Positions 5,510 through 6,286 of a stretch of DNA of 6,286 nucleotides are shown piece after piece. Position numbers and translations under genes: made by a program. The notes beneath the pieces were generated by a model that was not told the DNA's origin, searched no databases, and saw nothing but the letters and a program-made list of their open reading frames with translations. Numbering within the stretch: position 1 is the stretch's first letter; each line of letters opens with the position of its first letter. Source of the DNA: Oscillospiraceae bacterium (GTDB lineage Bacteria; Bacillota; Clostridia; Oscillospirales; Acutalibacteraceae); assembly GCA_009783605.1 (NCBI GenBank), contig WRDE01000128.1, forward strand, positions 1 to 6,286, given 5' to 3'.

Positions 5510-6286
5510 TTACAACACCTGCGTCTCCGCCACAATCTGCCCCACCAGCTCATAAGCCGACAGATTCTTAAACCGTGCTTCTCTTTTCAGCGTCAGCCGA
5601 TGCCCGATCACGCTGACCGCCATCTTCTGGATGTCGTCCGGGATCACGTAGTCGCGGCCGTTGTAGAGCGCCCAGGCGCGGCCGGCTTTGGCTAAGTTGA
5701 TCGAGGCGCGGGGGGAGGCGCCGAGGCTGACGGCCGGGTGGTCGCGGGTGGCCTGGATCAGTTTTACGATATAGCTGCCGACCTTTTCGTCGAGATGCAC
5801 CTCGTCGGCTTTGCGGCCGATGGCGAGGATCTCGTCGGCGGTGGTGACCGGGTTGAGGGTTTTGACTAAGTTCTCGCCCTTGCGGGAGAGGATGATCCGG
5901 ACCTCCTCCTCGAATTGCGGGTATCCCAACGAGATGCGGATGAAAAACCGGTCTAACTGGGCCTCCGGCAGCGCGAAGGTGCCGACATATTCCGCCGGAT
6001 TCTGGGTGGCGAAGACGATGAAGGGGGAGGGCGCGGCGTAGGTTGTCCCGTCCACCGTCACCTGATGTTCCTCCATCACCTCCAACAGCGCCGCCTGGGT
6101 TTTGGAGGAGGTGCGGTTGATCTCGTCGGCCTGCACAAACTGATGCAGCACCGCGCCCTTTTTATACTCAAAATCCCCGATCTTCGGGTTGAAGATCGAG
6201 AAGCCGGTGATATCTGAGGGCATCACGTCGGGGGTGAACTGGATCCGCTTATAGGAGCTGTCGATCGACCGGGCAAAGGCGGACAC
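5510..6286 (-). CDS. MoxR-family AAA+ ATPase (5' partial)
   Basis: C-terminal 258 residues of a MoxR-type AAA+ ATPase, cut by the right edge. The Walker A loop lies outside the window: the visible part opens at SAFARSIDSSYKRIQFTPD, which in relatives directly follows it. The GTG at the edge is therefore not a real start. Walker B is at residues 50-58 (FVQADEINR, acidic pair Asp54-Glu55), sensor 1 at 93-97 (ATQNP, Asn96) and sensor 2 at 189-195 (GASPRAS). The motif LPEAQLDRFF with Arg113 is typical of the family. MoxR ATPases are thought to use ATP to remodel or activate partners, here most likely the DUF58 protein. The gene is first in the visible - strand cluster, so the operon promoter should lie beyond the right edge. 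Its stop is two bases from array D. Confidence 0.94.
   Translation of the reverse strand: MSAFARSIDSSYKRIQFTPDVMPSDITGFSIFNPKIGDFEYKKGAVLHQFVQADEINRTSSKTQAALLEVMEEHQVTVDGTTYAAPSPFIVFATQNPAEYVGTFALPEAQLDRFFIRISLGYPQFEEEVRIILSRKGENLVKTLNPVTTADEILAIGRKADEVHLDEKVGSYIVKLIQATRDHPAVSLGASPRASINLAKAGRAWALYNGRDYVIPDDIQKMAVSVIGHRLTLKREARFKNLSAYELVGQIVAETQVL

Overview
The window holds a high-GC bacterial segment with five protein genes. One, on the + strand at the left, encodes an AraC-type regulator. The other four are on the - strand, read right to left: a MoxR AAA+ ATPase (cut by the right edge), a small four-helix-bundle (23S rRNA IVS-type) protein, a DUF58 protein, and a membrane-anchored transglutaminase-like protein. 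The MoxR / DUF58 / transglutaminase order is a recurrent bacterial gene cluster. The wording of the proteins (for example the GYCTYFASAM active site and a Pro/Thr/Glu-rich linker before the last membrane helix) suggests an uncultured Clostridia-like member of the Bacillota. That placement is inferred from protein style only.

Layout. Positions 2-1057: AraC regulator whose frame is open to the left edge, so it starts outside the window; the extra N-terminal part looks like a beta-sandwich domain. 1054-1137: hairpin of heptamer repeats between convergent genes. 1135-3537 (-): transglutaminase-like membrane protein. 3558-3664: second heptamer hairpin. 3645-4982 (-): DUF58. 5006-5105: third heptamer hairpin. 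5090-5455 (-): four-helix-bundle gene, visibly richer in A+T than its neighbours. 5474-5508: a further heptamer array. 5510-6286 (-): MoxR, C-terminal part. No stretch above 300 bases lacks a gene.

Function. In this kind of cluster MoxR is thought to act as a chaperone-like ATPase on a partner, DUF58 is a membrane-anchored partner with a von Willebrand A-like region, and the transglutaminase-like protein displays a Cys-His-Asp domain outside the membrane. The substrate is unknown.

The most unusual content is between the genes. Every junction is filled by tandem 7-base units: TTAATGC/TGAATGC at the first, AATTGAT/AATTGAA at the second, AGTGGCG/AGTGGTT at the third and fourth. At three junctions the array is followed by its own inverted copy after a loop of about 25-40 bases. 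The unit sequence differs between families, but unit length, inverted layout and position hard against gene ends are the same. The fourth array, together with the third hairpin, brackets the AT-rich four-helix-bundle gene. Removing 5006-5508 would leave about 25 bases between MoxR and DUF58, with the DUF58 ribosome binding site intact. This suggests an IVS-type gene carried by, or associated with, a heptamer-repeat element that inserted into a compact operon.
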